32,759 nucleotides of DNA. It comes from Candidatus Hydrogenedentota bacterium. Its GTDB lineage: Bacteria > Hydrogenedentota > Hydrogenedentia > Hydrogenedentales > CAITNO01. The position numbers and the translations under genes were made by a program. The notes under the pieces were generated by a model, which saw only the letters and a program-made list of their open reading frames with translations, had not been told where the DNA came from and did not search any database. Shown piece after piece: positions 26,161-32,759 of the stretch (positions are counted from its first letter, which is position 1; each line of letters begins with the position of its first letter). The stretch spans positions 1 through 32,759 of the forward strand of contig JAKOTZ010000109.1 in assembly GCA_029776995.1 (NCBI GenBank). Direction: 5' to 3'.

Positions 26161-27495
26161 ATGCGCCCAGACTCTTTATCCTCCGTTTCCCGCCGCCAAT
26201 TTCTGACGACAGCCGCGCTGGGCATGGCGGCCGCGCCGATCGCACGGCGCGCGGCCGCCCAGCAGCAGCCCGACAAGGTCCCGCCCAGTGAAAAAATCCG
26301 GCTGGGGCTGATCGGCTGCGGAGGCATCGCGGAAGCGGACCTTTCATGCTTCCTGCTGAACCCGGAAGTGGACTGCCCGATTGTCTGCGATGTGGATGAC
26401 AGCCACGCGGCCCGCATGGCCGCGCTGGTGGAAGCTAAACGCAACAGGAAACCCGACATTGTCCGGGACTTCCGCCGCGTCATCGACCGGGATGATATCG
26501 ACGTGGTGCTGATCTGCACGCCGGACCACTGGCACGCGCTGCCCACAGTGATGGCCTGCCAGGCCGGAAAGGACGTGTACGTGGAAAAGCCCCTGGGACG
26601 CAGTATCCATGAGGGCAGGGCCATGCTCGAGGCCGCCAGCCGCCATAACCGGGTCGTTCAGATGGGTACCCAGTGGCGCAGCGGCGAACATTACCGGGAC
26701 GCCATCGAATACGTGCACTCCGGCCGGCTGGGCAAGATCCGGATGGTACGGGCCTGGGCCTATCTGGACTGGGTAGGCGGCATCGGGAATCCGCCGGACA
26801 GCGATCCGCCCGCCGGCGTGGATTATGATATGTGGCTGGGACCGGCACCGAAGCGTCCCTTCAATCCCAACCGGTTTCATTTTAATTTCCGGTGGTTCTG
26901 GGACTATGCCGGCGGCCTGATGACCGACTGGGGAGTGCACCTGCTGAACATCTGCCTGTGGGGCATGGGTCCTGAACCGCCCCGCCGGGTCAGCTCCATG
27001 GGCGGTCGGCATGTGGTACAGGATAACACGGAAACTCCCGACACGCAGATAACGGTTTTCGATTTTCCCTCTTACACCCTGATCTATGAGCACCAGATGG
27101 TCGGTGGAATCGGCCCGGGCAATAAACCTCACGGCATGCTGTTCTGCGGTTCGGAAGGCACGCTGAGCGTGGACGAAGGCGGATGGGAAGTCATCCCGGA
27201 ACCTAAGAAAAAGAGCATTGAACCGGTAAAGGCGCCCGCGGGAAAAGACGCGCGGCCGGCCCATGTCAGAAACTTCCTGGATTGCGTCAAAACCCGGGAA
27301 AATCCCGTGGAAAACCTGGAGGTGGGGCACTACGTCTCCAGCATAGCCCACCTGGGCAACCTGGCGTTCCGGTCCGGGGCAGAAGTCCACTGGGATGTGG
27401 AACAGGAGCGCGTAACCAATAATCCTGCCGCGGATCAGCTGGTAGCCTGTGAATACCGCGCGCCCTGGGTGCTGCCCTACGCGCCAAGGTCCTGA
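26161..27495 (+). CDS. Tat-exported Gfo/Idh/MocA family oxidoreductase
   Basis: The start is the ATG at 26161, with GGAG 10 nt upstream, giving 444 aa. An in-frame start at 26098 lies inside the kinase gene and hides the signal. The N-terminus is a twin-arginine signal (SRRQFLTTAALGMAAAP), so the folded, cofactor-loaded enzyme is exported. The NAD(P) fold shows LGLIGCGGIAEADL, CDVDDSHAARM, CTPDHWHALP and the conserved EKPLG; the second domain has GGLMTDWGVHLLNI. Such exported members are abundant in PVC and Bacteroidetes genomes and oxidise or rearrange sugars. It ends 23 bp before an exported GH29 protein, so the pair probably acts on the same fucose-type or related glycan. Confidence 0.92.
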   Translation: MRPDSLSSVSRRQFLTTAALGMAAAPIARRAAAQQQPDKVPPSEKIRLGLIGCGGIAEADLSCFLLNPEVDCPIVCDVDDSHAARMAALVEAKRNRKPDIVRDFRRVIDRDDIDVVLICTPDHWHALPTVMACQAGKDVYVEKPLGRSIHEGRAMLEAASRHNRVVQMGTQWRSGEHYRDAIEYVHSGRLGKIRMVRAWAYLDWVGGIGNPPDSDPPAGVDYDMWLGPAPKRPFNPNRFHFNFRWFWDYAGGLMTDWGVHLLNICLWGMGPEPPRRVSSMGGRHVVQDNTETPDTQITVFDFPSYTLIYEHQMVGGIGPGNKPHGMLFCGSEGTLSVDEGGWEVIPEPKKKSIEPVKAPAGKDARPAHVRNFLDCVKTRENPVENLEVGHYVSSIAHLGNLAFRSGAEVHWDVEQERVTNNPAADQLVACEYRAPWVLPYAPRS

Positions 27496-27518
27496 TCAGA
27501 CCGGACAGGAGAAATTCC

Positions 27519-28595
27519 ATGAAACCGAATTTTACCTGGACCCGCCGCCGCTTCCTGGGCGCTTCCGCGATCGCGGCCGCGGGGATCACCGCCCAGCCGC
27601 TGACGGGCGCGCAATCCGATACTGCGCCGGGCGCCGGCTCCGCGGCGGATGATGCCGACAGCCGGGGACATCAGCGGCTCCCCCTGGAAAAACTTCAGGC
27701 ATGGGAATCGCTGCAGTACGGCATGTTCATTCACTTTGGCATGAGCACCTTCGTGGGGCAGGAACTGCCTTCAGGCAATGATCCGCTCTCGGCCTACGCG
27801 CCGGAATCCCTGGACGTGGACCAGTGGGTTTCCGTGGCGCGGGACGCAGGCATGCGCTACGCCGTGCTCACGGCGAAACACGTCGCCGGGCACTGCCTGT
27901 GGCCGTCCCGGTTCACCGATTACACGGTTGCCAACAGTCCGGTCACCACGGACGTGGTTGAAGCGTTTGTCCGCGCCTGCGAAAAGCGGGGCGTCCTTCC
28001 CGGGCTCTACTACTGTTCGTGGGACAACCACAACCGTTTCGGGAGCAGAACCCCCTCGGACGGGGGACAGCCCTACACCACTTCTCTGTACCAGACCTTC
28101 CAGACGAACCAGATTACCGAGTTGCTGACACAGTATGGCCCTATAGCGGAGGTCTGGATCGATATCCCCTCCGTGCTGGGCAGAGGATACCGGACCTACC
28201 TGTACCAGCACATCGCGGCCCTGCAGCCCGACACGATCATCATGATGAACAGCGGCATTTCCGAACAGCGGGAATATAACGTCGAAGCCAACTGGCCCGC
28301 GGATATCATTGCGATCGAGCGGCGCCTTCCCGATCCGGGCGGTTTCAACAAATGGCGGACTATCGAGGGAAAACGGTACTACATGCCCGGCGAGGTGTGC
28401 GATCCTATCGGGCGGGAATGGTTCTGGGTTGAAGGAGACCTGCCCCGTCCGGATGAAGACCTGGCGGCACAGTTTAACGCCTGCCGCCAGCGGGGCGTCA
28501 ACCTGCTGCTGGATGTGCCGCCGGACCGCAGCGGGCGGATTCCTGATTACTCCGTAGCCGCTCTGGAGCGGCTCCGGCGGGCCGCAGGTCTGTAA
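27519..28595 (+). CDS. Tat-exported GH29 alpha-L-fucosidase-like enzyme
   Basis: A 358-residue protein with a Tat signal (TRRRFLGASAIAAAG, 8-22) followed by a GH29 barrel: QYGMFIHFGMSTF (67-78), AVLTAKHVAGHCLWP (115-129), GLYYCSWDNHN (162-172) and EVWID with nucleophile D215. Typical fucosidases have KHHDGF at the second motif; here it reads KHVAGH, so one of the two substrate-binding histidines is lost and the preference may differ from plain alpha-L-fucosides. There is no C-terminal beta-sandwich, making it shorter than the usual 450-500. AGGAG lies 7 nt before the ATG. It sits 23 bp after the Gfo/Idh/MocA gene. Confidence 0.85.
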   Translation: MKPNFTWTRRRFLGASAIAAAGITAQPLTGAQSDTAPGAGSAADDADSRGHQRLPLEKLQAWESLQYGMFIHFGMSTFVGQELPSGNDPLSAYAPESLDVDQWVSVARDAGMRYAVLTAKHVAGHCLWPSRFTDYTVANSPVTTDVVEAFVRACEKRGVLPGLYYCSWDNHNRFGSRTPSDGGQPYTTSLYQTFQTNQITELLTQYGPIAEVWIDIPSVLGRGYRTYLYQHIAALQPDTIIMMNSGISEQREYNVEANWPADIIAIERRLPDPGGFNKWRTIEGKRYYMPGEVCDPIGREWFWVEGDLPRPDEDLAAQFNACRQRGVNLLLDVPPDRSGRIPDYSVAALERLRRAAGL

Positions 28596-28617
28596 TAGGC
28601 GTCTCCCCCCCGTTGCG

Positions 28618-28647
28618 TTGGGTTGGTCTACCGTAATGGGATAAAAT
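28618..28647 (+). promoter_or_regulatory. Possible promoter of the J-like/lepB/lpxH run
   Basis: TTGGGT (28618-28623), 18-bp spacer, TAAAAT (28642-28647), in the 109-bp gap after the GH29 gene and 58 bp before the next start. Confidence 0.45.
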
Positions 28648-28704
28648 AACAGCTTGCGCCACTCGGGTGCGGTAATTTTGGGGAACCCGTAAGGAACACG
28701 GTTC

Positions 28705-29331
28705 ATGAGCGAAACCAACCGGGAAACCGGATATGTGGATTATGTCGCCCTGTTGGGGCTGCCCCCGGACTTTAAGCCGGGGGACGCGCGGCGGGTCTAC
28801 CGAAAAATGATGAAAGACCTCCTGGTGGAAATCAGCCGCACGGAAATCACGGAAGAACGCAAAAACCACTACCTGCTTGAGATCGCCCGGCTGAACGCCG
28901 CTTTCTATATCCTCCGCGACCGGGAACGGTGCGAAAAATACCTGGCGGACCGCCAGGAGGTTATGGCGCTGGAGGAAGAATGGCGCGCCCATGCCGATGC
29001 CCCCCAGCAGAGCGACCTGCTGCGTCGGAAGTTCGACCAGGCCCTGCGGCATTTCCTCTCCACTTACATGGAAGAACTGATGCTGGAGGCCGGGCGGGAT
29101 CCCGAATGCGTGGAATGCAGCAACTGGGATGCCGCCCATGAACGCCATGCCAGCCGGGTGCTCCGCCATTACCGGCAGCGCCTCTATCAGATCATTCACG
29201 AACGGCTGCTCTATTATGACATCACGGCGCCCCGAATAGACTGGGAAGAACGAAAAGAGACCGCGCGGGCAACCCTGGATGTTCTGTCTGCCGCCAGCGG
29301 CGCGCCGGCCAGCGAAAGGGGCGCCCTATGA
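28705..29331 (+). CDS. J-domain-like protein without the HPD motif
   Basis: A 208-residue soluble, helical protein. The first 85 residues follow a J-domain layout: DYVALLGLPPDFKPGDARRVYRKMMKDL, then LEIARLNAAFYILRDRERCEKYL, much like the helix I/II and helix III/IV of DnaJ. But the HPD tripeptide that stimulates Hsp70 is missing (KDLLVEI at that place), so it should not act as a standard co-chaperone. The remainder is helical with a few Cys (CVEC at about 137-140). AAGGA lies about 10 nt before the ATG. Its stop overlaps the next gene (ATGA), so the two are made together. Such J-like domains serve as protein-contact modules; the partner is unknown. Confidence 0.65.
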   Translation: MSETNRETGYVDYVALLGLPPDFKPGDARRVYRKMMKDLLVEISRTEITEERKNHYLLEIARLNAAFYILRDRERCEKYLADRQEVMALEEEWRAHADAPQQSDLLRRKFDQALRHFLSTYMEELMLEAGRDPECVECSNWDAAHERHASRVLRHYRQRLYQIIHERLLYYDITAPRIDWEERKETARATLDVLSAASGAPASERGAL

Positions 29332-30425
29332 GCCGCACGGATACCCCCCAGAAAAAACCGGTTACTCCCGAACAGGTAGCCGAAGTGATGGCCCACGCCG
29401 TGGCCACTGGCGACTTCGTAAATTTCAGATTCATTTTCGCGCCTTTTTCCCCGCTTCGGAACGACTCAACCGAATCGCTGGACCATCCGAAATACGCGTA
29501 CCTGCTGCCCGGCAGCGAAAAAAGCAGCGCCTTCGAACAGGCACTTGGGGTTGTATCTTCACCGGAAGTGCTGAACCACGTTATGGCGCAGCTTGAAAAA
29601 AAAGGCCCTGCCCAGTATCCCTGGCAGCCGCTGCTGCTGCTGGCGGACAACGCGGTGCGCCTGGGGAAGTTCACTATGGCCTCCCAGGCCTATGAACTGC
29701 TCCGGATCCGCCGCCGGATGCAGGAACTGTACCTGGAAATGGGGGACGAGGCCATCCGCCAGGGTAATGTTTCCCGGGGCGTGCTCGCCTACCGGGTTGC
29801 CTGCGGCCTGGATTACGACTACGCCGCGTTTCCGGAACCCCTTCCGGCCGTGCCGAACTACCAGCATACCGCGCTGATTCTGCACGGCGATTTTCCTGAA
29901 AACCCTGAACAGGCACTGCCGCTTCGGCCAGAAACGGAACTGGTACGCACGGGGCTGGTATACCTTTCCGGAAACGCGGAAATTGCCGGGAGGCTGGACG
30001 CATTTGACCATGAAATCCGCAGAGCGGTCCTGGCCGAGTGGATCCGAACGGCGGATGGAACCTGGTCTGACTTTGCCGCCCGGTACCGCGAGGCCATACG
30101 GATGGTGGATGCCTACAACCAGCGGGTTCGGGAAATCGTAGAAAATGTTGGGCCGCACGCCGTGGAAATGGCGCTGGATCCGGAGACGGCCCGACTGCCG
30201 ATCCAGGCGCAAGTGCTCCTTTCCGGCAGGACGGATGAACATCAGGAATGGTGGCAGTGCCTGAAGGAACTGGCCGCCTCACACCCGGGCGGGGCGCTTT
30301 TCGTCACCCGGGCCGTGGTGGCCGGAAATCGGGAGGTCCTGTTACCGTGTTATCGTAGCGACAGCCCGCTGGCTGAAATGGTAGGGCTTGCCGACACGAA
30401 AGCGGAAACGCGCGCTGTTGTATAA
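29328..30425 (+). CDS. Conserved-looking helical protein of unknown function, coupled to the J-like gene
   Basis: A 365-residue soluble protein with no signal or membrane helix. I do not recognise the family. The middle (about 95-165: LLLLADNAVRLGKFTMASQAYELLRIRRRMQELYLEMGDEAIRQGN) has the rhythm of TPR-like helical pairs; the rest is mixed. Its ATG overlaps the preceding stop by 4 bp, and codon use resembles its neighbours, so it is a real gene. It lies before lepB and the LpxH-like gene, and a contribution to envelope or protein-quality functions would only be a guess. It ends 34 bp before the lepB start, with an isolated TATAAT at 30421-30426 overlapping its stop. Confidence 0.7.
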   Translation: MSRTDTPQKKPVTPEQVAEVMAHAVATGDFVNFRFIFAPFSPLRNDSTESLDHPKYAYLLPGSEKSSAFEQALGVVSSPEVLNHVMAQLEKKGPAQYPWQPLLLLADNAVRLGKFTMASQAYELLRIRRRMQELYLEMGDEAIRQGNVSRGVLAYRVACGLDYDYAAFPEPLPAVPNYQHTALILHGDFPENPEQALPLRPETELVRTGLVYLSGNAEIAGRLDAFDHEIRRAVLAEWIRTADGTWSDFAARYREAIRMVDAYNQRVREIVENVGPHAVEMALDPETARLPIQAQVLLSGRTDEHQEWWQCLKELAASHPGGALFVTRAVVAGNREVLLPCYRSDSPLAEMVGLADTKAETRAVV

Positions 30426-30459
30426 TGCAATGGCAGGCTTTTGAGAAAGGATATTGACC

Positions 30460-31131
30460 GTGGAAGGTCCCTGGTCACAGGAAAACGCGGAAACGATCGG
30501 AACGCAGGAGGATTCTGTCTCCCAGGCCGAAGAGCGTAACGCGTTCCGCGATTTTCTGGATCTGCTGCGGGCCGTACTGATCTTTCTGGTGCTGTTCTGG
30601 GGGCTCAAAACCTTTGTGGCGGAGGGCTACGAAGTGCAGGGGGATTCCATGGCGCCCACCCTGCTGGACGGCGAGCGGATCCTTGTCTTCAAACTGCCTA
30701 TGCAGTTGAGCCGGATGTCCCTGTTTTCCGAAATTATTCCCTTCCGGGAAGGCGATATCATTGTTTTTGACGGCGCCGACAATAAACGGTATGTCAAGCG
30801 GGTCGTTGCCGCCCATCCGGAACGGCGGGCCAATACGGTAAATGCGCGTACCCGGGACGATTCGTCGGACAATGTGGTTAAAGTGGAATACGACCATGGC
30901 GTCCTGCGGGTCAATAACTGGCTGGTGGATGAGCCCTATCTGACCGACCGGGAGCGGGAATCGCCGGACTGGGATCTGTGCCTGCTTAAGCCCGGAGAAT
31001 GTTATGTGCTCGGGGATCATCGAAGCATGAGCAAGGACAGCCGCAGTTTCAGGGCCGTGCCGGACGACCGCATCGTCGGCAAAGCGGTCTTCCGCTTTTG
31101 GCCGCTGTCCCGCTTCGGATGGGTAAAATGA
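30460..31131 (+). CDS. lepB: Signal peptidase I
   Basis: The start is GTG at 30460, 9 nt after AAAGG; a TTG at 30454 in frame is too close to that SD element. The product is 223 aa. One membrane helix (about 34-51: LRAVLIFLVLFWGLKTFV) is followed directly by the catalytic domain: the nucleophile S63 in GDSMAPTL, the general-base lysine K113 in KRYVKRVVA, and the C-terminal LGDHRSMSKDSRSF box. It cleaves signal peptides from exported proteins at the outer face of the inner membrane; the exported hydrolases in this window are candidate substrates. One N-terminal helix instead of two differs from E. coli LepB. The gene overlaps the next by ATGA. Confidence 0.95.
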   Translation: MEGPWSQENAETIGTQEDSVSQAEERNAFRDFLDLLRAVLIFLVLFWGLKTFVAEGYEVQGDSMAPTLLDGERILVFKLPMQLSRMSLFSEIIPFREGDIIVFDGADNKRYVKRVVAAHPERRANTVNARTRDDSSDNVVKVEYDHGVLRVNNWLVDEPYLTDRERESPDWDLCLLKPGECYVLGDHRSMSKDSRSFRAVPDDRIVGKAVFRFWPLSRFGWVK

Positions 31132-31901
31132 CCCTTCTGTTCTCTGACGCCCACCTGAAACCGGGAGAAGAGGGAAAAGCTCACCGCGAACAGCTGATTC
31201 GCTTTCTTCATCAGACCCGGACGCGCTACGGATGGACTCGCCTGGTGTGCCTCGGGGACCTGTTTGATTTCTGGTTCGAGTACCGCCACGCCTGTTTTTC
31301 GGGCTATTTCGACGTGTTACGCGCCTTCGCCAACCTCCGGGACGATGGCGTGGAATTGCACCTGGCGTGTGGCAACCATGATTTCTGGGCGGGATCCTTC
31401 CTGGAAGAGGAAATCGGTTTCACCGCGCGAAGCGAGCCTTTTTTGCTGCCTTTCGGGTCCCGCAGGGCCATGCTTTTCCACGGCGATGGCATAGATCCGG
31501 CCGACCGGGCTTACCGCTTTTACCGGCGTATCGCCCGGCACCCGGCATCATCAGCCCTGTTCCGTCTGTTACACCCCGATCTGGCCATGGCCCTGGCCCG
31601 AGCGGTCAGCGGAGGCAGTCGAAAGCTTTTCAGTGACGAAGACCCGGCCGCGGGACGCCAGGCCCGCGTGCTGCGGGAACACGCGCACAGCCTGCTGGGC
31701 AGCGGCCAGGCGGACCTGGTCGCCTGCGGCCACGCCCACGCGCCGACCCTCGAAACCTGGCCTACTCCCGACGGGACAGGGGTGTATCTGAATACGGGTG
31801 ACTGGATACGGCAGCATACCGCCGCGGTATGGACCGGAACCCGGCTGATACTGCTGCGGCAGGAAGATGAGGTGCATGCCGTTCCGTTTCCCGGGGATTA
31901 A
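31128..31901 (+). CDS. LpxH-like metallophosphatase (UDP-2,3-diacylglucosamine hydrolase family, COG2908)
   Basis: The start is the ATG at 31128 (257 aa), overlapping the lepB stop (ATGA); the longer frame back to 30999 is entirely within lepB. All five calcineurin-type motifs are visible: FSDAHL (D7, H9), GDLFDFW (D44), GNHDFW (N83, H84), FHGDGID (H118) and GHAHAP. GDLFDFWFEY and the helix after HGDGID (RAYRFYRRIARHP) are typical of the LpxH branch, which hydrolyses UDP-2,3-diacylglucosamine to lipid X during lipid A synthesis. No other lpx gene is present, so the exact substrate is inferred. A weak hairpin follows the stop. Confidence 0.85.
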   Translation: MTLLFSDAHLKPGEEGKAHREQLIRFLHQTRTRYGWTRLVCLGDLFDFWFEYRHACFSGYFDVLRAFANLRDDGVELHLACGNHDFWAGSFLEEEIGFTARSEPFLLPFGSRRAMLFHGDGIDPADRAYRFYRRIARHPASSALFRLLHPDLAMALARAVSGGSRKLFSDEDPAAGRQARVLREHAHSLLGSGQADLVACGHAHAPTLETWPTPDGTGVYLNTGDWIRQHTAAVWTGTRLILLRQEDEVHAVPFPGD

Positions 31902-31917
31902 CGGGAACTAAATTTTC
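31888..31917 (+). terminator. Weak possible terminator after the LpxH-like gene
   Basis: TTCCCG (31888-31893) pairs with CGGGAA (31902-31907), and TTTT follows shortly after. The 5' arm overlaps the end of the coding sequence and the stem is short. Confidence 0.35.
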
Positions 31918-32037
31918 CTGGAACACAACTACATTCTCCCCGACATGTTCAGTTTTTTCGTGTTTTTTCCGATAGAATTTAGGAAAATGCCATCTTTCGC
32001 GCTGACAAGGCGTTAAAATATCAACAAAAGGAACGGT

Positions 32038-32079
32038 ATGCCATCGGCCAGGCGGAAGCATATCAGCTATGGCACCTGA
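32038..32079 (+). CDS. Possible 13-codon leader ORF overlapping the right-edge gene start
   Basis: The ATG at 32038 has AAGGA about 6 nt upstream, a better SD than that of the following gene. It encodes MPSARRKHISYGT and stops at 32079, 11 bp inside the next gene in another frame. It may couple translation, or a misread base may have split one gene from its true start. It is below the size at which coding can be judged. Confidence 0.3.
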   Translation: MPSARRKHISYGT

Positions 32080-32759
32080 CGGAAGACCAGACAATTACCC
32101 CGCGCCGGAAGACAGTACAGCCGAACCACAGCTGTCTGACGATGCGGCTGTCGCGCGCCTGCCGCTTTCGGACAATACCCTGACCGGCGAAGACCCTGTC
32201 TCCGCGCCGGAACCGGTCGCCAGCCCCGCCCGCACGGCCGCGCCGGAATTGCCTGTCGGCGAAAATATACCGGCGCCGGGAGATCCGCCGGCGGCGCCGT
32301 GGGAAACCCTGCCGGGAGGCGCCCCGGAAGAACCGCCGCTTACCGACGAATATCTGGCCGGCCTGCGGGTGCTGGATGCCGTGGCCGCCAGCCCGATCGC
32401 CCGGAATATGCCCCGTACCCAGCCATCCCAGGGGGGATACCAGGAAATCGTGCCGGTCCCTCCGGCGGATTCGCCGCTGGTCACCCAGGAAGAACTGGAC
32501 GCGTATCTCTCCGGCGTGCCAGTTACCCAGCGTGCTCATGATGCGCCGTCAGAAACTGACTCCGGTGACAGCATTGCGTTAAGCCAGGAAGAACTGGACG
32601 CGCTGATCGCGTCTGCCCCCCCGCCAACATCGCTGACTGCCGGTCTGGCGGAAAAGTTTGAAACAGCTTCCCACGAACCGGTCCCCGGGAACATCAGCCT
32701 GGAACAGGCGGACATTGACCGGCTGATTCAGGAAGCCGGAGCGCAAACCGCAGAAGCCC
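32069..32759 (+). CDS. Acidic, proline-rich protein with repeated FliM-N-terminus-like motifs, truncated by the right edge
   Basis: The frame starts at ATG 32069, the only in-frame start before an upstream stop, and stays open to the edge (230 codons seen). The sequence is rich in P, A, E and D, with no signal peptide, and looks disordered. It contains three spaced short motifs: TQEELDAYLSG, SQEELDALIAS and EQADIDRLIQEA. They closely resemble LSQDEIDALL at the N-terminus of the flagellar switch protein FliM, which binds CheY. The DNA of the first two shares a 19-bp exact repeat (32485-32503 and 32584-32602), 99 bp or 33 codons apart. The visible part does not reveal whether a FliM, FliY or other domain follows. 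No chemotaxis or flagellar gene is in the window. Confidence 0.6.
   Translation, partial: MAPDGRPDNYPAPEDSTAEPQLSDDAAVARLPLSDNTLTGEDPVSAPEPVASPARTAAPELPVGENIPAPGDPPAAPWETLPGGAPEEPPLTDEYLAGLRVLDAVAASPIARNMPRTQPSQGGYQEIVPVPPADSPLVTQEELDAYLSGVPVTQRAHDAPSETDSGDSIALSQEELDALIASAPPPTSLTAGLAEKFETASHEPVPGNISLEQADIDRLIQEAGAQTAEA

Noticed and set aside
26344-27390. A 348-codon open frame antisense to the Gfo/Idh/MocA gene, and similar long antisense frames at 27771-28718, 14922-15803 and 18378-19442
   Set aside because: Each lies wholly or almost wholly opposite a gene with clear family motifs, and none shows a recognisable protein. They are expected in G+C-rich DNA.
30421-30426. TATAAT as a promoter for lepB
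   Set aside because: No acceptable -35 is found at 16-19 bp, and it overlaps the stop codon of the preceding gene; read-through from upstream is simpler.

Overview
The window is a G+C-rich bacterial chromosome segment, packed with about 25 protein genes and open at both ends. No gene is unmistakably phylum-specific. A metal-dependent LpxH-type phosphatase, a lipobox lipoprotein, two Tat-exported proteins and several Sec-exported proteins point to a Gram-negative-type, lipid A-making heterotroph. The Gfo/Idh/MocA plus GH29 pair, the GH26 enzyme, the free-standing EF-G-like GTPase and the zinc-ribbon Ser/Thr kinase fit a PVC-type lineage (Lentisphaerae/Kiritimatiellae) or a Hydrogenedentes-like one. 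That placement is inference. I saw no rRNA, tRNA, CRISPR array, IS element or phage gene.

Layout. 1-4056 (minus) is a carbohydrate block: a GH26 mannanase-like enzyme, a secreted GH36-like protein that seems to lack its catalytic acids, and a PfkB sugar-phosphate kinase cut by the left edge. A DUF486 membrane protein follows (4133-4492, minus). An EF-G-like GTPase (4766-6805, plus) ends at a clear terminator facing a CHASE4-HAMP-PAS-GGDEF sensor. Next come Rex, orphan HisF, a large KaiC-like/PEP-synthase-like fusion and NADP-type glutamate dehydrogenase, all on minus. gdhA is divergent from an NrpR-type (DUF128) regulator (14991-16001, plus). An overlapping minus operon (19472-16007) encodes an M20 dipeptidase, an M24-fold protein that has lost metal ligands, and a SAM hydrolase. 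A small lipoprotein gene with its own promoter and terminator lies upstream. The cluster at 20099-24118 (minus) holds a membrane-anchored unknown, a GAF histidine kinase, a small membrane protein and a TPR/zinc-ribbon membrane protein.

The right third is on plus: a zinc-ribbon Ser/Thr kinase, the Tat oxidoreductase/GH29 pair, and an overlapping four-gene run (J-like protein, unknown helical protein, signal peptidase I, LpxH-like phosphatase). Last comes an edge-truncated, acidic, proline-rich protein with repeated FliM-N-terminus-like motifs.

The most interesting signal is the gdhA/nrpR intergenic region. It holds three strong palindromes. One (GGAA-N6-TTCC) matches the operator known for archaeal NrpR and lies just downstream of the gdhA promoter. 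Two others share CGGCA-N4-TGCCG, are centred 85 bp apart, and one fills the spacer of the regulator's own promoter. Together they look like a bacterial version of the archaeal 2-oxoglutarate-responsive nitrogen switch controlling ammonium assimilation by GDH.
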